Shown piece by piece: positions 1 through 8,148 of a stretch of 64,000 nucleotides of DNA. Every line of letters begins with the position of its first letter. Position 1 is the stretch's first letter. The position numbers were made by a program, and so were the translations under genes. The stretch spans positions 416,178 through 480,177 of the forward strand of contig NZ_BNDT01000001.1 of NCBI RefSeq assembly GCF_014905395.1. The letters are read 5' to 3'. The stretch is from Lactococcus taiwanensis (GTDB taxonomy: Bacteria; Bacillota; Bacilli; Lactobacillales; Streptococcaceae). Below the pieces are notes generated by a model that had not been told where the DNA came from, made no database searches, and saw nothing but the letters and a program-made list of their open reading frames with translations.

Positions 1-1001
1 ACTATATCCATGAAGCCATCCGTCTCTTAGGAGAACATCCGAAGATTATCGTTGAACAACAATCGCAATTTTATGAAACTTCTCCGGTAGGCGGTGTTAA
101 ACAAGACGATTTTATTAATATTGCTCTCAAAATTTCTAGCTTATTAGCTCCCCAAGCCTTATTGGATTTCATCCATGAAGTAGAGTTAAAGCTCAACCGC
201 GAACGTAAAATTCACTGGGGCCCACGCACGATCGATATTGATGTTTTATTCTATGGGGAAGAGGAAATTTTTGAGCAAAATCTAGTGATACCGCACCGAG
301 AGCTTCTTAATCGACTCTTTGTTATGCTTCCATTGTTGGAACTGATAGAACCCCCTTTCAAATATTATCAACTTATCCAAGAAGCGGTAACTAAACTGAA
401 TCAAAGTGAACAACATGTGCAAGTAGTTGCAGAGGATCCTACTCCCAGAGGCAGGATTGCTTCTGCGGTCGAGGAAATTTTATTTGCACTCGGGGAAGAT
501 CCACACCGTGAAGGACTTCTTGAAACGCCCCAACGTGTGGCTAAAATGTATGAAGAAATCTTGTCATCGCAGCGCTCTTTAAAATTTGAAGCGTATAAAC
601 TTTTTAAAATTGAACCCACAGAAGTTGATTCTCCCGTCCTTATCAAAGATATCCCCTTTTATTCGATGTGTGAACACCATATGCTCCCGTTTTTTGGAAA
701 GGTGCATGTAGCCTATATCCCTGATCAGGGAAATATCATTGGCCTTTCGAAAATCCCAAGGCTTGTTGATTACGTTTCACATAAGCTTTCTGTTCAGGAA
801 AATATTACGAGTGAAATTGCAGAGACGCTTGATGAAATTTTGCAACCTAAAGGAGTGGCCGTTGTGGTGGAAGCGCGGCATATGTGCGTGGAGATGCGAG
901 GAGTTAAAAAACTTAACTCAAAAACAAAAACTTCTTACTTCTCAGGAGCCTATGAGAAAGACTTCGTAAAACGAATGGAATTTTTAGAAAGTCTGCTATG
1001 A
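1..1001 (+). CDS. folKE: Bifunctional HPPK / GTP cyclohydrolase I, 5' end outside the window
   Basis: The reading frame is open from base 3, so the start lies upstream. The N-terminal part is 6-hydroxymethyl-7,8-dihydropterin pyrophosphokinase: it has the HPPK signature WGPRTIDIDVLFY. The C-terminal part is GTP cyclohydrolase I, the first step of pterin synthesis, with PQRVAKMY, the zinc/active-site block CEHHMLPFFGKVHVAYIP, GLSKIPRLVDY and ARHMCVEMRG. The two activities act at separate steps of folate synthesis and are fused as in Lactococcus lactis. The stop overlaps the folP start by ATGA, so translation is probably coupled within a folate operon. Identity is clear; the missing start is the only uncertainty. 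Confidence 0.95.
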   Translation, partial: YIHEAIRLLGEHPKIIVEQQSQFYETSPVGGVKQDDFINIALKISSLLAPQALLDFIHEVELKLNRERKIHWGPRTIDIDVLFYGEEEIFEQNLVIPHRELLNRLFVMLPLLELIEPPFKYYQLIQEAVTKLNQSEQHVQVVAEDPTPRGRIASAVEEILFALGEDPHREGLLETPQRVAKMYEEILSSQRSLKFEAYKLFKIEPTEVDSPVLIKDIPFYSMCEHHMLPFFGKVHVAYIPDQGNIIGLSKIPRLVDYVSHKLSVQENITSEIAETLDEILQPKGVAVVVEARHMCVEMRGVKKLNSKTKTSYFSGAYEKDFVKRMEFLESLL

Positions 1002-2071
1002 AAATTATAGAATTAAATCAGGAACAATTTTCTTTAAAAAACATCACAATTAAGTTTGAGCAGCTCAACCAAGATGAACATATTTTTCTTTCCCGAGTTT
1101 TAAAACGTGTGAGTAGTAAGGTTTTTCTTGATACCAAATCACTCTTAGTATTCCTTGATATTGATGAACTTAGAAATCTACTCCCCTTTTTTAAAGTCGA
1201 AGAGCAACGAAGACAATTGGAGCTGATTATCCAACGGCATCAATTAATCTGGTCCTCAGAGCGTTTTCGCTTTGATTTAACCTCCTCTGCGATTGTCTAT
1301 TCGATTGTCAATGTAACGCCAGACTCTTTCTATGATGGGTCGGTAGATCATCTTCAAGTGGATTATATTTTAAAACGTGTTGAATCAGACTTGGAAAATG
1401 GAGCAGCGGTGATTGAGTTGGGTGGCAAATCTTCTCGACCAGGTTATGCAGACATCAGTCCTGAAGAGGAATGGTTAAGGCTTGAAAAACCATTAAAAGC
1501 AATTAAACAACATTTTCCTCAGGCAATAGTGGCTATTGATACGGATGAGGCGCTAGTAATGGAGCGTACATTAGATTTAGGCGCCGATATTATCAACGAT
1601 ATTGACGGCTTTGATACTCATGAAAAACTTGAGGTTATTCAAAACTATCGTCCGGCTGTGGTTGCTATGAATAATGGACGAGCAGGATTTAACTTTGCAG
1701 AGAATGTTTTTGATGAATTGCCACTGTTTTTCGAAGAAAAAGCAAAAGAATTACGAGCTATAGGCTTGAAGAATGAGCAAATTTGTATTGATCCTGGGGT
1801 AGGTTTTTTTAAGGGTGATTCTGGATTAGATAGCGTTCAGCGCTTGAAAGCAACAGAACGCTTAACGCATCTAGGCCTTCCTGTCATGGTTGCGATTTCG
1901 CGCAAGTCCTTTATGGAAAGTATCTTTAATGTTGTTTCTAAAGATCGCTTATTTTCAACATTGATGCTTGAAGCTCAGATGATTCTGGATGGTGGTCGGA
2001 TCTTGCGTGTGCATGATGTGAAAGAGACCAAAGTATTAATTGATGCGGTAAAACGTTACAAGGAGATATGA
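998..2071 (+). CDS. folP: Dihydropteroate synthase
   Basis: FolP joins the pterin pyrophosphate to p-aminobenzoate to give dihydropteroate. The TIM-barrel motifs are visible: SIVNVTPDSFYDG (pterin site), ELGGKSSRPG, AIDTDEALVM, GADIINDI and AISRKSF. The catalytic barrel starts only near residue 100. The roughly 95 residues before it form an N-terminal extension longer than in the usual 270-280 residue enzyme; lactococcal FolP is also long. It is translationally coupled to folKE upstream and the Nudix gene downstream. It is the sulfonamide target in general, and nothing in the motifs suggests loss of function. Confidence 0.95.
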   Translation: MKIIELNQEQFSLKNITIKFEQLNQDEHIFLSRVLKRVSSKVFLDTKSLLVFLDIDELRNLLPFFKVEEQRRQLELIIQRHQLIWSSERFRFDLTSSAIVYSIVNVTPDSFYDGSVDHLQVDYILKRVESDLENGAAVIELGGKSSRPGYADISPEEEWLRLEKPLKAIKQHFPQAIVAIDTDEALVMERTLDLGADIINDIDGFDTHEKLEVIQNYRPAVVAMNNGRAGFNFAENVFDELPLFFEEKAKELRAIGLKNEQICIDPGVGFFKGDSGLDSVQRLKATERLTHLGLPVMVAISRKSFMESIFNVVSKDRLFSTLMLEAQMILDGGRILRVHDVKETKVLIDAVKRYKEI

Positions 2072-2574
2072 TGGCACATGATCAACTCATTAGGCAGATC
2101 CAATCACTAGCTGGAAAAGTGGATCAGCAAAAAATTAATCAGCTTTGCATGCTTTTGAAGGCGACAGATGAAGAACTAAGGGGAAAGCAAAATCCGAAAC
2201 TTCAGCTTTCTGCAAGTGCTCTTGTTTTTGAAAACAAACGTCTGTTTTTTATCTTGCATCCTTATCAAAAAGAACTGCTCCTACCAGCAGGACATGTAGA
2301 GTTAAATGAAACACCTCTACAAGCCGCTGTTCGAGAATTTCATGAAGAAACTGGCTTCTCTGCAAAAGAAACAGGGGATCTGATAGATGTCAATCTCATC
2401 AACATTCCTGAGAATTGGGTGCAAAATGAACCTGCTCATCAACATCTTGATTTTCGTTACCGCTTGTTTAAAACAGATAAGAAACCTGCTCGTGCTGAAT
2501 TGCCCGTGTCATTATTAAAAAAGGAAGATGCGCCTGTCGAATTTCAAGGATATTATGAATTAGAAAAGGGTTAA
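2071..2574 (+). CDS. Nudix hydrolase of the folate operon
   Basis: The Nudix box is complete: GHVELNE, seven residues, then REFHEETGF, which binds the metal and cleaves nucleoside-diphosphate-linked substrates. In the folate operon the natural guess is removal of pyrophosphate from 7,8-dihydroneopterin triphosphate, as for the lactococcal operon member YlgG; this is inference from context and family. Two ATGs are adjacent at 2068 and 2071. AGGAG at 2061-2065 is only 2 bases from the first and 5 from the second, so 2071 is chosen, giving a one-base TGATG overlap with the folP stop. The protein is 167 residues. Confidence 0.8.
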   Translation: MAHDQLIRQIQSLAGKVDQQKINQLCMLLKATDEELRGKQNPKLQLSASALVFENKRLFFILHPYQKELLLPAGHVELNETPLQAAVREFHEETGFSAKETGDLIDVNLINIPENWVQNEPAHQHLDFRYRLFKTDKKPARAELPVSLLKKEDAPVEFQGYYELEKG

Positions 2575-2575
2575 C

Positions 2576-3868
2576 ATGACAATTGAAGAAGCATTAGAAT
2601 GGATACATTCTCGTTTAAAATTTAATATTCGTCCGGGTCTTAGTCGGGTAGAAGCGCTATTAGATCTTTTGGGTCATCCTGAGGAAAAATTATCAATGAT
2701 TCATGTGGCGGGTACTAATGGTAAAGGTTCTACCGTCGCCTTTACGCGCTCAATATTTATGGAAGCTGGCTTGAAAGTAGCCTCTTTTACAAGTCCTTTT
2801 ATTGAAACTTTTGGGGAGCGCATGAGTATTAATGCACAGCCCATTGCTGATGAAAAGTTGATTCAATATGTGCAATTACTTCAGCCGTTAGTTGAGAAAC
2901 TTGATGCTCAAGAAGAATTATCTGGAATTACAGAGTTTGAAATTATCACAGCGATGGCTTTTAAATATTTTGCTGATGAAGCAGTAGATATCGCTGTTAT
3001 TGAAGTCGGGCTTGGAGGACTTTTAGATAGTACAAATGTTATTACACCAGTTGTTTCTGGAATTACTACGATTGGATTGGATCATATTGATATTTTAGGT
3101 TCCACAATTGAGGAAATTGCCGCACAAAAGGCGGGAATTATTAAACCAGGAATACCTGTTGTCACAGGTAATATTGGCCTTGACGCTTTACGTGTTATCT
3201 GGGAAACAGCAAAACAAAAAACAGCACGTGTTTACCAGTACCGTTATGACTACCGTATTGAAATTGAAGCTGATGAAAAGTTTAGTTTCAAAACAGAAGC
3301 AGGGGAACTTGAGCATTTAGAGAAATCTTTAAAAGGACTTCATCAAATTGAAAATGCAGCTATGGCTATCGAGCTGGCTTTAGTTTATGCTCATAAGATT
3401 GGTTTGCCACTCAGTGAACAAGCAATCCGTTTGGGGATTAAGAAAGCTTACTGGCCGGCTCGTATGGAAAAATTAAGTGATCACCCCCTCATTATTTTGG
3501 ATGGGGCACATAATGTCCATGCGATGACCCGCTTACTGGAAAATTTAAAAGTTGAATTTCCTAAGAAAAAGTTTAAAATCTTATTCTCAGCAATCACGAC
3601 TAAAGATATTCGTCAGATGATTGAAATGTTGCAAACAGTTGATCACGCAGAATTAATTTTGACAACTTTTAATTATCCTAAAGCTTTAGCTTTAAATAAT
3701 TTTACAGACTTAGAGGAAAAAGGTGTGACATTGGCTCCCGATTGGGAAGTAGCATTGGATGGATTACGCCAAGGTTTAAAAGCTGATGAGGTGTTGGTCA
3801 TTACCGGTTCACTTTATTTTTCTGCTCAAGTGCGTGATTACGTATTGAATTTAGAGGATGAAAGTTAA
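2576..3868 (+). CDS. folC: Folylpolyglutamate synthase / dihydrofolate synthase
   Basis: FolC adds glutamate to dihydropteroate and then to reduced folates. This 430-residue protein has the Mur-ligase-like ATP loop HVAGTNGKGST near residue 42, the GLGGLLDSTNV block near residue 145 and the C-terminal ILDGAHN motif. It starts two bases after the Nudix stop and is the last gene of the operon. A consensus-like promoter for the next gene lies within 50 bases of its stop. Confidence 0.95.
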   Translation: MTIEEALEWIHSRLKFNIRPGLSRVEALLDLLGHPEEKLSMIHVAGTNGKGSTVAFTRSIFMEAGLKVASFTSPFIETFGERMSINAQPIADEKLIQYVQLLQPLVEKLDAQEELSGITEFEIITAMAFKYFADEAVDIAVIEVGLGGLLDSTNVITPVVSGITTIGLDHIDILGSTIEEIAAQKAGIIKPGIPVVTGNIGLDALRVIWETAKQKTARVYQYRYDYRIEIEADEKFSFKTEAGELEHLEKSLKGLHQIENAAMAIELALVYAHKIGLPLSEQAIRLGIKKAYWPARMEKLSDHPLIILDGAHNVHAMTRLLENLKVEFPKKKFKILFSAITTKDIRQMIEMLQTVDHAELILTTFNYPKALALNNFTDLEEKGVTLAPDWEVALDGLRQGLKADEVLVITGSLYFSAQVRDYVLNLEDES

Positions 3869-3884
3869 AAAGATAGTCGAAAAT

Positions 3885-3912
3885 TTGTAATTTTATATTT
3901 TTAGTCTATAAT
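3885..3912 (+). promoter_or_regulatory. Promoter for deoxynucleoside kinase gene
   Basis: TTGTAA (3885-3890) and TATAAT (3907-3912) are spaced by 16 bases, about 65 bases upstream of the kinase start. The match is read by eye only. Confidence 0.6.
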
Positions 3913-3976
3913 AAAAGAAGTTGAAAATTTCGGAACTCATGATTTCTAGGGTGTCGATTGGGAGGAAAATAGAATT

Positions 3977-4618
3977 TTGATCGTATTAGCAGGTACCATT
4001 GGTGCGGGAAAGTCAAGTTTAGCAAAGGCATTAGGTGCACATCTGAATACAGAGGTGTTTTATGAAGCAGTGGATAATAATCCCGTGCTTGATCTTTACT
4101 ATCAGGATCCGAAAAAATATGCTTTTTTATTGCAAATTTATTTTTTAAATAAACGATTTGAATCGATTAAATTAGCTTATCAGCAGGACAACAATGTTTT
4201 GGATCGGTCAATTTTTGAAGATGAGCTCTTTTTAACTTTAAATTATAAAAATGGGAATGTAACAAAGACAGAGCTGGATATCTATAAAGAATTGCTAGCA
4301 AATATGCTGGAAGAGCTAGAAGGGATGCCTAAAAAGCGACCAGATTTGCTCGTGTATATCGATGTTTCTTTTGAAACGATGCTGGCTCGTATTGAACAAA
4401 GAGGCCGTTCTTTCGAGCAGATTGATGCACAAGAGGGGCTAAAAGCTTATTACCATCAGGTTCATGGAGAATATCCTTCTTGGTACGACGCTTATGATAT
4501 TTCGCCTAAACTACGTATAGATGGAGATAAGATTGACTTTGTTAATAACCCTGAAGATTTAGAAATGGTCTTATCACAAATCGATCAAGAATTGAAGGCA
4601 TTAGATTTATTAAAGTAA
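3977..4618 (+). CDS. Deoxynucleoside kinase (dGK/dAK type)
   Basis: The protein phosphorylates deoxynucleosides for salvage. It has the P-loop GTIGAGKSS at its very N-terminus, the DRS motif (VLDRSIFEDELF) and the lid-like RGRSFEQ, all typical of the deoxyadenosine/deoxyguanosine kinase family; its 213 residues fit that family. It starts with TTG: no ATG precedes the P-loop, and GGAGG at 3961-3965 lies upstream. It has its own promoter and a terminator at 4624-4653, so it is probably monocistronic. Exact substrate preference cannot be read from sequence. Confidence 0.85.
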   Translation: MIVLAGTIGAGKSSLAKALGAHLNTEVFYEAVDNNPVLDLYYQDPKKYAFLLQIYFLNKRFESIKLAYQQDNNVLDRSIFEDELFLTLNYKNGNVTKTELDIYKELLANMLEELEGMPKKRPDLLVYIDVSFETMLARIEQRGRSFEQIDAQEGLKAYYHQVHGEYPSWYDAYDISPKLRIDGDKIDFVNNPEDLEMVLSQIDQELKALDLLK

Positions 4619-4623
4619 AAAGG

Positions 4624-4653
4624 GAATTGGTCAAAGCTGACTGGTTCTTTTTT
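4624..4653 (+). terminator. Rho-independent terminator after the kinase gene
   Basis: GAATTGGTCA (4624-4633) pairs through G-U wobbles with TGACTGGTTC (4638-4647) and is followed by six T. Its GGTCA/TGAC core resembles the dispersed palindrome found elsewhere in the window. Confidence 0.75.
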
Positions 4654-4664
4654 AGCAAAAAAAG

Positions 4665-4686
4665 TTACTGACAGGCTGGTCAGTAA
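4665..4686. repeat. Dispersed palindrome, copy next to the hom promoter
   Basis: TTACTGAC and GTCAGTAA are perfect 8-bp arms around AGGCTG. The element lies just upstream of the hom -10 box (TGTTATAAT, ending at 4711), in the -35 region, so it could bind a protein or simply be a repeat. It belongs to the ACTGACAG-NN-CTGTCAGT family described in the findings. Confidence 0.7.
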
Positions 4687-4749
4687 AGAATTTTACTTAT
4701 CATGTTATAATGTTAAGCAATAATAAAAATTTTAGAGTTTGGGGAAAAG

Positions 4750-6033
4750 ATGAAAATTGCACTTTTAGGCTTTGGAACCGTAGGTTCTGGACTGCCCGCC
4801 TTGATCGCAGATAATCAGGAAAAATTAGCAGCACTATTAGATGAAACGATAAGTATTTCAAAAGTTCTCGTTCGTAGTGAAGAAAAAGCAGCACAATTAC
4901 GGCAAGTAGGTCATCCTTGGGATTTTGTAACTTCAATCGAGGCTATTTTAAATGATGATACTATTTCAATTGTTGTTGAGCTAATGGGGCGCATTGAGCC
5001 TGCAAAAACTTATATTTCACAAGCTCTTGCTGCTGGAAAGAGTGTTGTGACGGCGAATAAAGATTTGCTCGCACTCCATGGCGCTGAACTACAAAAGTTA
5101 GCCCAAAAAAATAAAGTTGCCCTTTATTATGAGGCTGCTGTAGCTGGTGGGATACCTATTCTACGCACGTTAGCGAATTCGTTTGCTTCAGATAAAGTCA
5201 CACGCCTCTTGGGAATCATTAATGGGACAAGCAATTTCATGCTGACCAAGATGATGGAAGAAGGTTGGACATATAAAAAAGCGCTTGAAACCGCACAATT
5301 ACTTGGTTATGCAGAGTCTGACCCGACAAATGACGTAGAGGGGATTGATGCGGTTTATAAATTAGCTTTGCTTAGTGAATTTGCTTTTGGCATGACAATT
5401 TCGCCTTCTCAAATCAAGCATCAAGGCATCCCAACCATTCAGCAAGCAGACGTGGAAATCGCTAATCAGTTGGGGTATGTGATCAAACTTGTCGGAGAAA
5501 TCGTTGAAGTTTCTTCTGGAATTTTTGCTGAAGTCAGTCCGACATTTCTTCCAGCTTCTCACCCGTTAGCAAGCGTTAAGGGCGTGATGAATGCAGTCTA
5601 TCTTGATTCGATTGGTATGGGTGCTTCAATGTTTTATGGGGCTGGTGCCGGACAAAACCCTACCGCTACAAGTGTTTTAGCAGACATCGTACGGATTGTT
5701 AAACGGTTTAAAGAGCAAACCCTTGGTAAATCTTTTAATGAATACAAGCGAGCTACCCGTTTGGCAGAGAGCTCAGAAGTTCTGAATAAATACTATTTTT
5801 CAGTTGAAACACCTGATTCCACTGGACAGTTTTTGCGTTTAGTGCAGCTTTTTACAGCCGTGAATGTTTCTTTTGAACAAGTCTTACAACAAAAAGGCGA
5901 TGGGCAACGTGCTGTTGTAGGCATCATCTGCCATAAAATAAGTCAAACTCAACTCGCATCTCTTGAGACGAAGTTAGCAAAAGAAGATGATTTTAACTTA
6001 CTCAATTATTTCAAGGTCGTGGAGGAAAATTAA
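4750..6033 (+). CDS. hom: Homoserine dehydrogenase
   Basis: Reduces aspartate semialdehyde to homoserine, the branch point to threonine and methionine. The N-terminal Rossmann motif GFGTVGSG is followed by VTANKDLLA with the active-site lysine, [10 protein letters not shown], and [22 protein letters not shown]. The last 80 or so residues look like the ACT regulatory domain, which in this family senses threonine. At 427 residues it is the monofunctional long form. An extended -10 (TGTTATAAT, 4703-4711) lies upstream. It is followed two bases later by thrB, so the two form an operon. Confidence 0.95.
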   Translation: MKIALLGFGTVGSGLPALIADNQEKLAALLDETISISKVLVRSEEKAAQLRQVGHPWDFVTSIEAILNDDTISIVVELMGRIEPAKTYISQALAAGKSVVTANKDLLALHGAELQKLAQKNKVALYYEAAVAGGIPILRTLANSFASDKVTRLLGIINGTSNFMLTKMMEEGWTYKKALETAQLLGYAESDPTNDVEGIDAVYKLALLSEFAFGMTISPSQIKHQGIPTIQQADVEIANQLGYVIKLVGEIVEVSSGIFAEVSPTFLPASHPLASVKGVMNAVYLDSIGMGASMFYGAGAGQNPTATSVLADIVRIVKRFKEQTLGKSFNEYKRATRLAESSEVLNKYYFSVETPDSTGQFLRLVQLFTAVNVSFEQVLQQKGDGQRAVVGIICHKISQTQLASLETKLAKEDDFNLLNYFKVVEEN

Positions 6034-6034
6034 A

Positions 6035-6925
6035 ATGAAAATTATTGTGCCCGCAACATCAGCCAACTTAGGAGCGGGGTTTGACTCGATTGGGCTTGCT
6101 GTTAACCTCTATTTAACAATAGAAGTGCTTGAAAAAGCAGAGGCATGGCGGATTGATCATGATTTAGGTGTCAATATTCCAACTGACGAAAAGAATTTAT
6201 TACTGACGACGCTGTCAGCAGTCTTAGCTCAGAAAAAGCAGCACTTGTCAGCAAAATACCATTTGAAAATGAGCTCTGATATCCCCTTGGCACGAGGATT
6301 GGGTTCTTCAAGCTCGGTGATTATTGCAGGCATTGAGTTAGCCAACCAACTTGCCCAATTAGGCCTAAGTGATGAAGAAAAATTAGCTTTGGCTTGTCAG
6401 ATTGAGGGGCATCCTGATAATGTAGCGCCAGCACTCTATGGTAATTTAGTCATTGCAAGTAGTGCAACCGAAGAAGTACGGGCAATCAAAGCTAAACTGC
6501 CCCAATGCAAACTTTTAGCTTTTGTTCCAGACAAAGAGCTTAAGACCGTAGCAAGTCGCCAAGTCTTACCAGAAACCCTCTCCTATGCTCAAGCTGTTGC
6601 AGCAAGTGCCGTGGCAAATGTTCTGGTGGCAAGCTTGCTTTCAGGAGACTTGGTTACAGCAGGTCAGATGATGAAAGAAGATCTTTTTCATGAAAAATAC
6701 CGCTCAGCTTTAGTGCCCGAATTAGCAGCATTTCGTGAAATTGGTCAAACCTATGGTGCTTATGGCACTTATCTTAGTGGAGCAGGTCCAACGCTCATGA
6801 TGCTAGCTCCTGAAGAAAAAATTACTTTACTTTTGCAACATTTGTCGGAAAAAAATTGGCAAGGTCGCTTTTATGAACTCGAAATCGATAGTAAAGGGTT
6901 ACAAGTCGAAAAAAGTCTGTTATAA
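6035..6925 (+). CDS. thrB: Homoserine kinase
   Basis: Phosphorylates homoserine for threonine synthesis. It is a GHMP kinase: PATSANLGAGFDS at the N-terminus, the ATP-binding PLARGLGSSSS near residue 85, and the C-terminal LSGAGPTLMM. The ORF remains open 16 codons further upstream, but the ATG at 6035, preceded by GGAGG (6021-6025) and matching the family N-terminus, is the clear start. The 296-residue length is normal. It is cotranscribed with hom. Confidence 0.95.
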   Translation: MKIIVPATSANLGAGFDSIGLAVNLYLTIEVLEKAEAWRIDHDLGVNIPTDEKNLLLTTLSAVLAQKKQHLSAKYHLKMSSDIPLARGLGSSSSVIIAGIELANQLAQLGLSDEEKLALACQIEGHPDNVAPALYGNLVIASSATEEVRAIKAKLPQCKLLAFVPDKELKTVASRQVLPETLSYAQAVAASAVANVLVASLLSGDLVTAGQMMKEDLFHEKYRSALVPELAAFREIGQTYGAYGTYLSGAGPTLMMLAPEEKITLLLQHLSEKNWQGRFYELEIDSKGLQVEKSLL

Positions 6926-6938
6926 CATACAGATTTTT

Positions 6939-6967
6939 TTGATTATTTAACAAAAAATTGTTATAAT
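6939..6967 (+). promoter_or_regulatory. Promoter and structured leader of the ECF S-component gene
   Basis: TTGATT (6939-6944) and TATAAT (6962-6967) are 17 bases apart. Transcription would start near 6974, leaving a leader of about 140 bases before the start at 7113. The leader begins with a hairpin (AGGAAAAAGTT 6975-6985 with AACCTTTTCCT 6997-7007, one mismatch) and holds a second inverted repeat, TTTTTTCG-T-CGAAAAAA, at 7025-7041. It matches no riboswitch I recognise. Confidence 0.6.
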
Positions 6968-7112
6968 CATCACAAGGAAAAAGTTGATCGATGAATAACC
7001 TTTTCCTAAAGATTCTATTGCTTATTTTTTCGTCGAAAAAATGAACCAATGGAAACTTTGTCGCCCTTATTGTCCGCTTTTTAAAAGCAAGAGTTCTAAA
7101 AAGGAAACGCAA

Positions 7113-7715
7113 ATGACTCAAACCAAAAATGCAAAAGTCAGAAACCTGATTATTGCTGCAATGCTCACTGCACTTGGGATCTTGATTCCGGCTATAATGC
7201 CGGCTAAAATCATCATTGGTCCTGCCTCATTTACGCTCGCCTCACATGTTCCTGTAATGGCAGCAATGTTTTTTAGCCCCGTAATGACAGCTTTTGTCGC
7301 TATTGGGACGACACTTGGCTTCATGATTAGTACCCCCGTTCCTACGATTTGGCTCCGGGCCTTGATGCATCTTTTTGTCATGACCGCAGGTGCTTATTTC
7401 TTGAAAAAACATCCTGAAATCGTGCACCAAAAAGTTAAAATTCAAATTTTTAACCTTGTTCTAGGGATATTCCATGCTGGCTTGGAAGCACTCATCGTCT
7501 ATGTTTTTTATGCCTTTGGCTTTGCGACAATGGACCAAGCTGCCCTCCTTAATCTTCTCTTATTGATTGGTTTTGGTGGACTGGTTCACAGTATGATTGA
7601 CTTCAACCTCTCACTAGGTCTTTGTAAAGTTTTAAGTAAAGCATTTAATATTGAAATTTTTGAACGTGCAAAAACTTTTTTGAGTAAAGATAAAATCAAA
7701 GTAAAAACGAACTGA
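7113..7715 (+). CDS. ECF-transporter-like S component (membrane substrate-binding subunit)
   Basis: The 200-residue protein is very hydrophobic with about five or six membrane segments, beginning with LIIAAMLTALGILIPAIM. That N-terminal segment is characteristic of the S components of energy-coupling-factor vitamin transporters, which work with a shared EcfA/A'/T module encoded elsewhere. The A-rich N-terminal helix and size would fit a NiaX-like niacin carrier, but the substrate is not assigned with confidence. An in-frame ATG exists at 7041, but AAGGAAA just before the ATG at 7113, and the family N-terminus, favour 7113. The gene stands alone between promoter and terminator. Confidence 0.7.
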   Translation: MTQTKNAKVRNLIIAAMLTALGILIPAIMPAKIIIGPASFTLASHVPVMAAMFFSPVMTAFVAIGTTLGFMISTPVPTIWLRALMHLFVMTAGAYFLKKHPEIVHQKVKIQIFNLVLGIFHAGLEALIVYVFYAFGFATMDQAALLNLLLLIGFGGLVHSMIDFNLSLGLCKVLSKAFNIEIFERAKTFLSKDKIKVKTN

Positions 7716-7729
7716 TCGTCTGGTCAGTT
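7710..7729. repeat. Dispersed palindrome overlapping the stop of the S-component gene
   Basis: AACTGATC and GGTCAGTT pair with one G-U, around GTCT. The left arm includes the end of the coding region. A better terminator follows at 7746-7776. Confidence 0.5.
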
Positions 7730-7745
7730 GGAAATACTAGATGGG

Positions 7746-7776
7746 AAAAAAGGACTTTATTGTAAGTCCTTTTTTT
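7746..7776 (+). terminator. Rho-independent terminator
   Basis: AAGGACTT (7750-7757) pairs with AAGTCCTT (7764-7771), flanked by A and T runs, so it may act on both strands. Confidence 0.8.
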
Positions 7777-7908
7777 GCATCAACTGAAGTAAACTCCTAT
7801 CATTTGAGTGTCGTATAATTAAACTTTTAATGAGAATTAGATTTTGATAAAATAGTACTGGATGTAAAAGGTCTTTTACAGTGCTGGCATCTGAAAAAGG
7901 AGATTAGA

Positions 7909-8148
7909 ATGATACAACTGGATATAAATGCTAAACTTTATGATTTAGCAACAGAGCACCCTGAAATTATTGAATTAATGGACACCTTAGGTTTTCATGA
8001 GATAAAAATACCAGGAATGCTACAAACTGCTGGAAAAATGGCAACCATCCCCATGGGGGCAAAAATGAAACATATCGACTGGGATGAAATCGTGAGCACT
8101 TTTGCTGAGGCTGGATTCGCTTTTTCAAAACATGAGGGGGATAAATAG
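7909..8148 (+). CDS. DUF1858 domain protein
   Basis: This small 79-residue protein matches the DUF1858 pattern (IDINAKLYDLATEHPEIIELMDTLGF, then GMLQTAGKMATIP and a terminal EAGF). Such domains accompany DUF438/hemerythrin and PAS proteins and are thought to act in redox or iron-related sensing. The family often carries cysteines; none are present here. Its stop overlaps the GTG candidate start of the next gene by one base, so the two are cotranslated. Function unknown. Confidence 0.75.
   Translation: MIQLDINAKLYDLATEHPEIIELMDTLGFHEIKIPGMLQTAGKMATIPMGAKMKHIDWDEIVSTFAEAGFAFSKHEGDK

Noticed and set aside
6202..6219. ACTGACGACGCTGTCAG inside thrB, similar to the dispersed palindrome
   Set aside because: It differs in several central bases and fits normal codons, so it may be chance; left out of the copy count.
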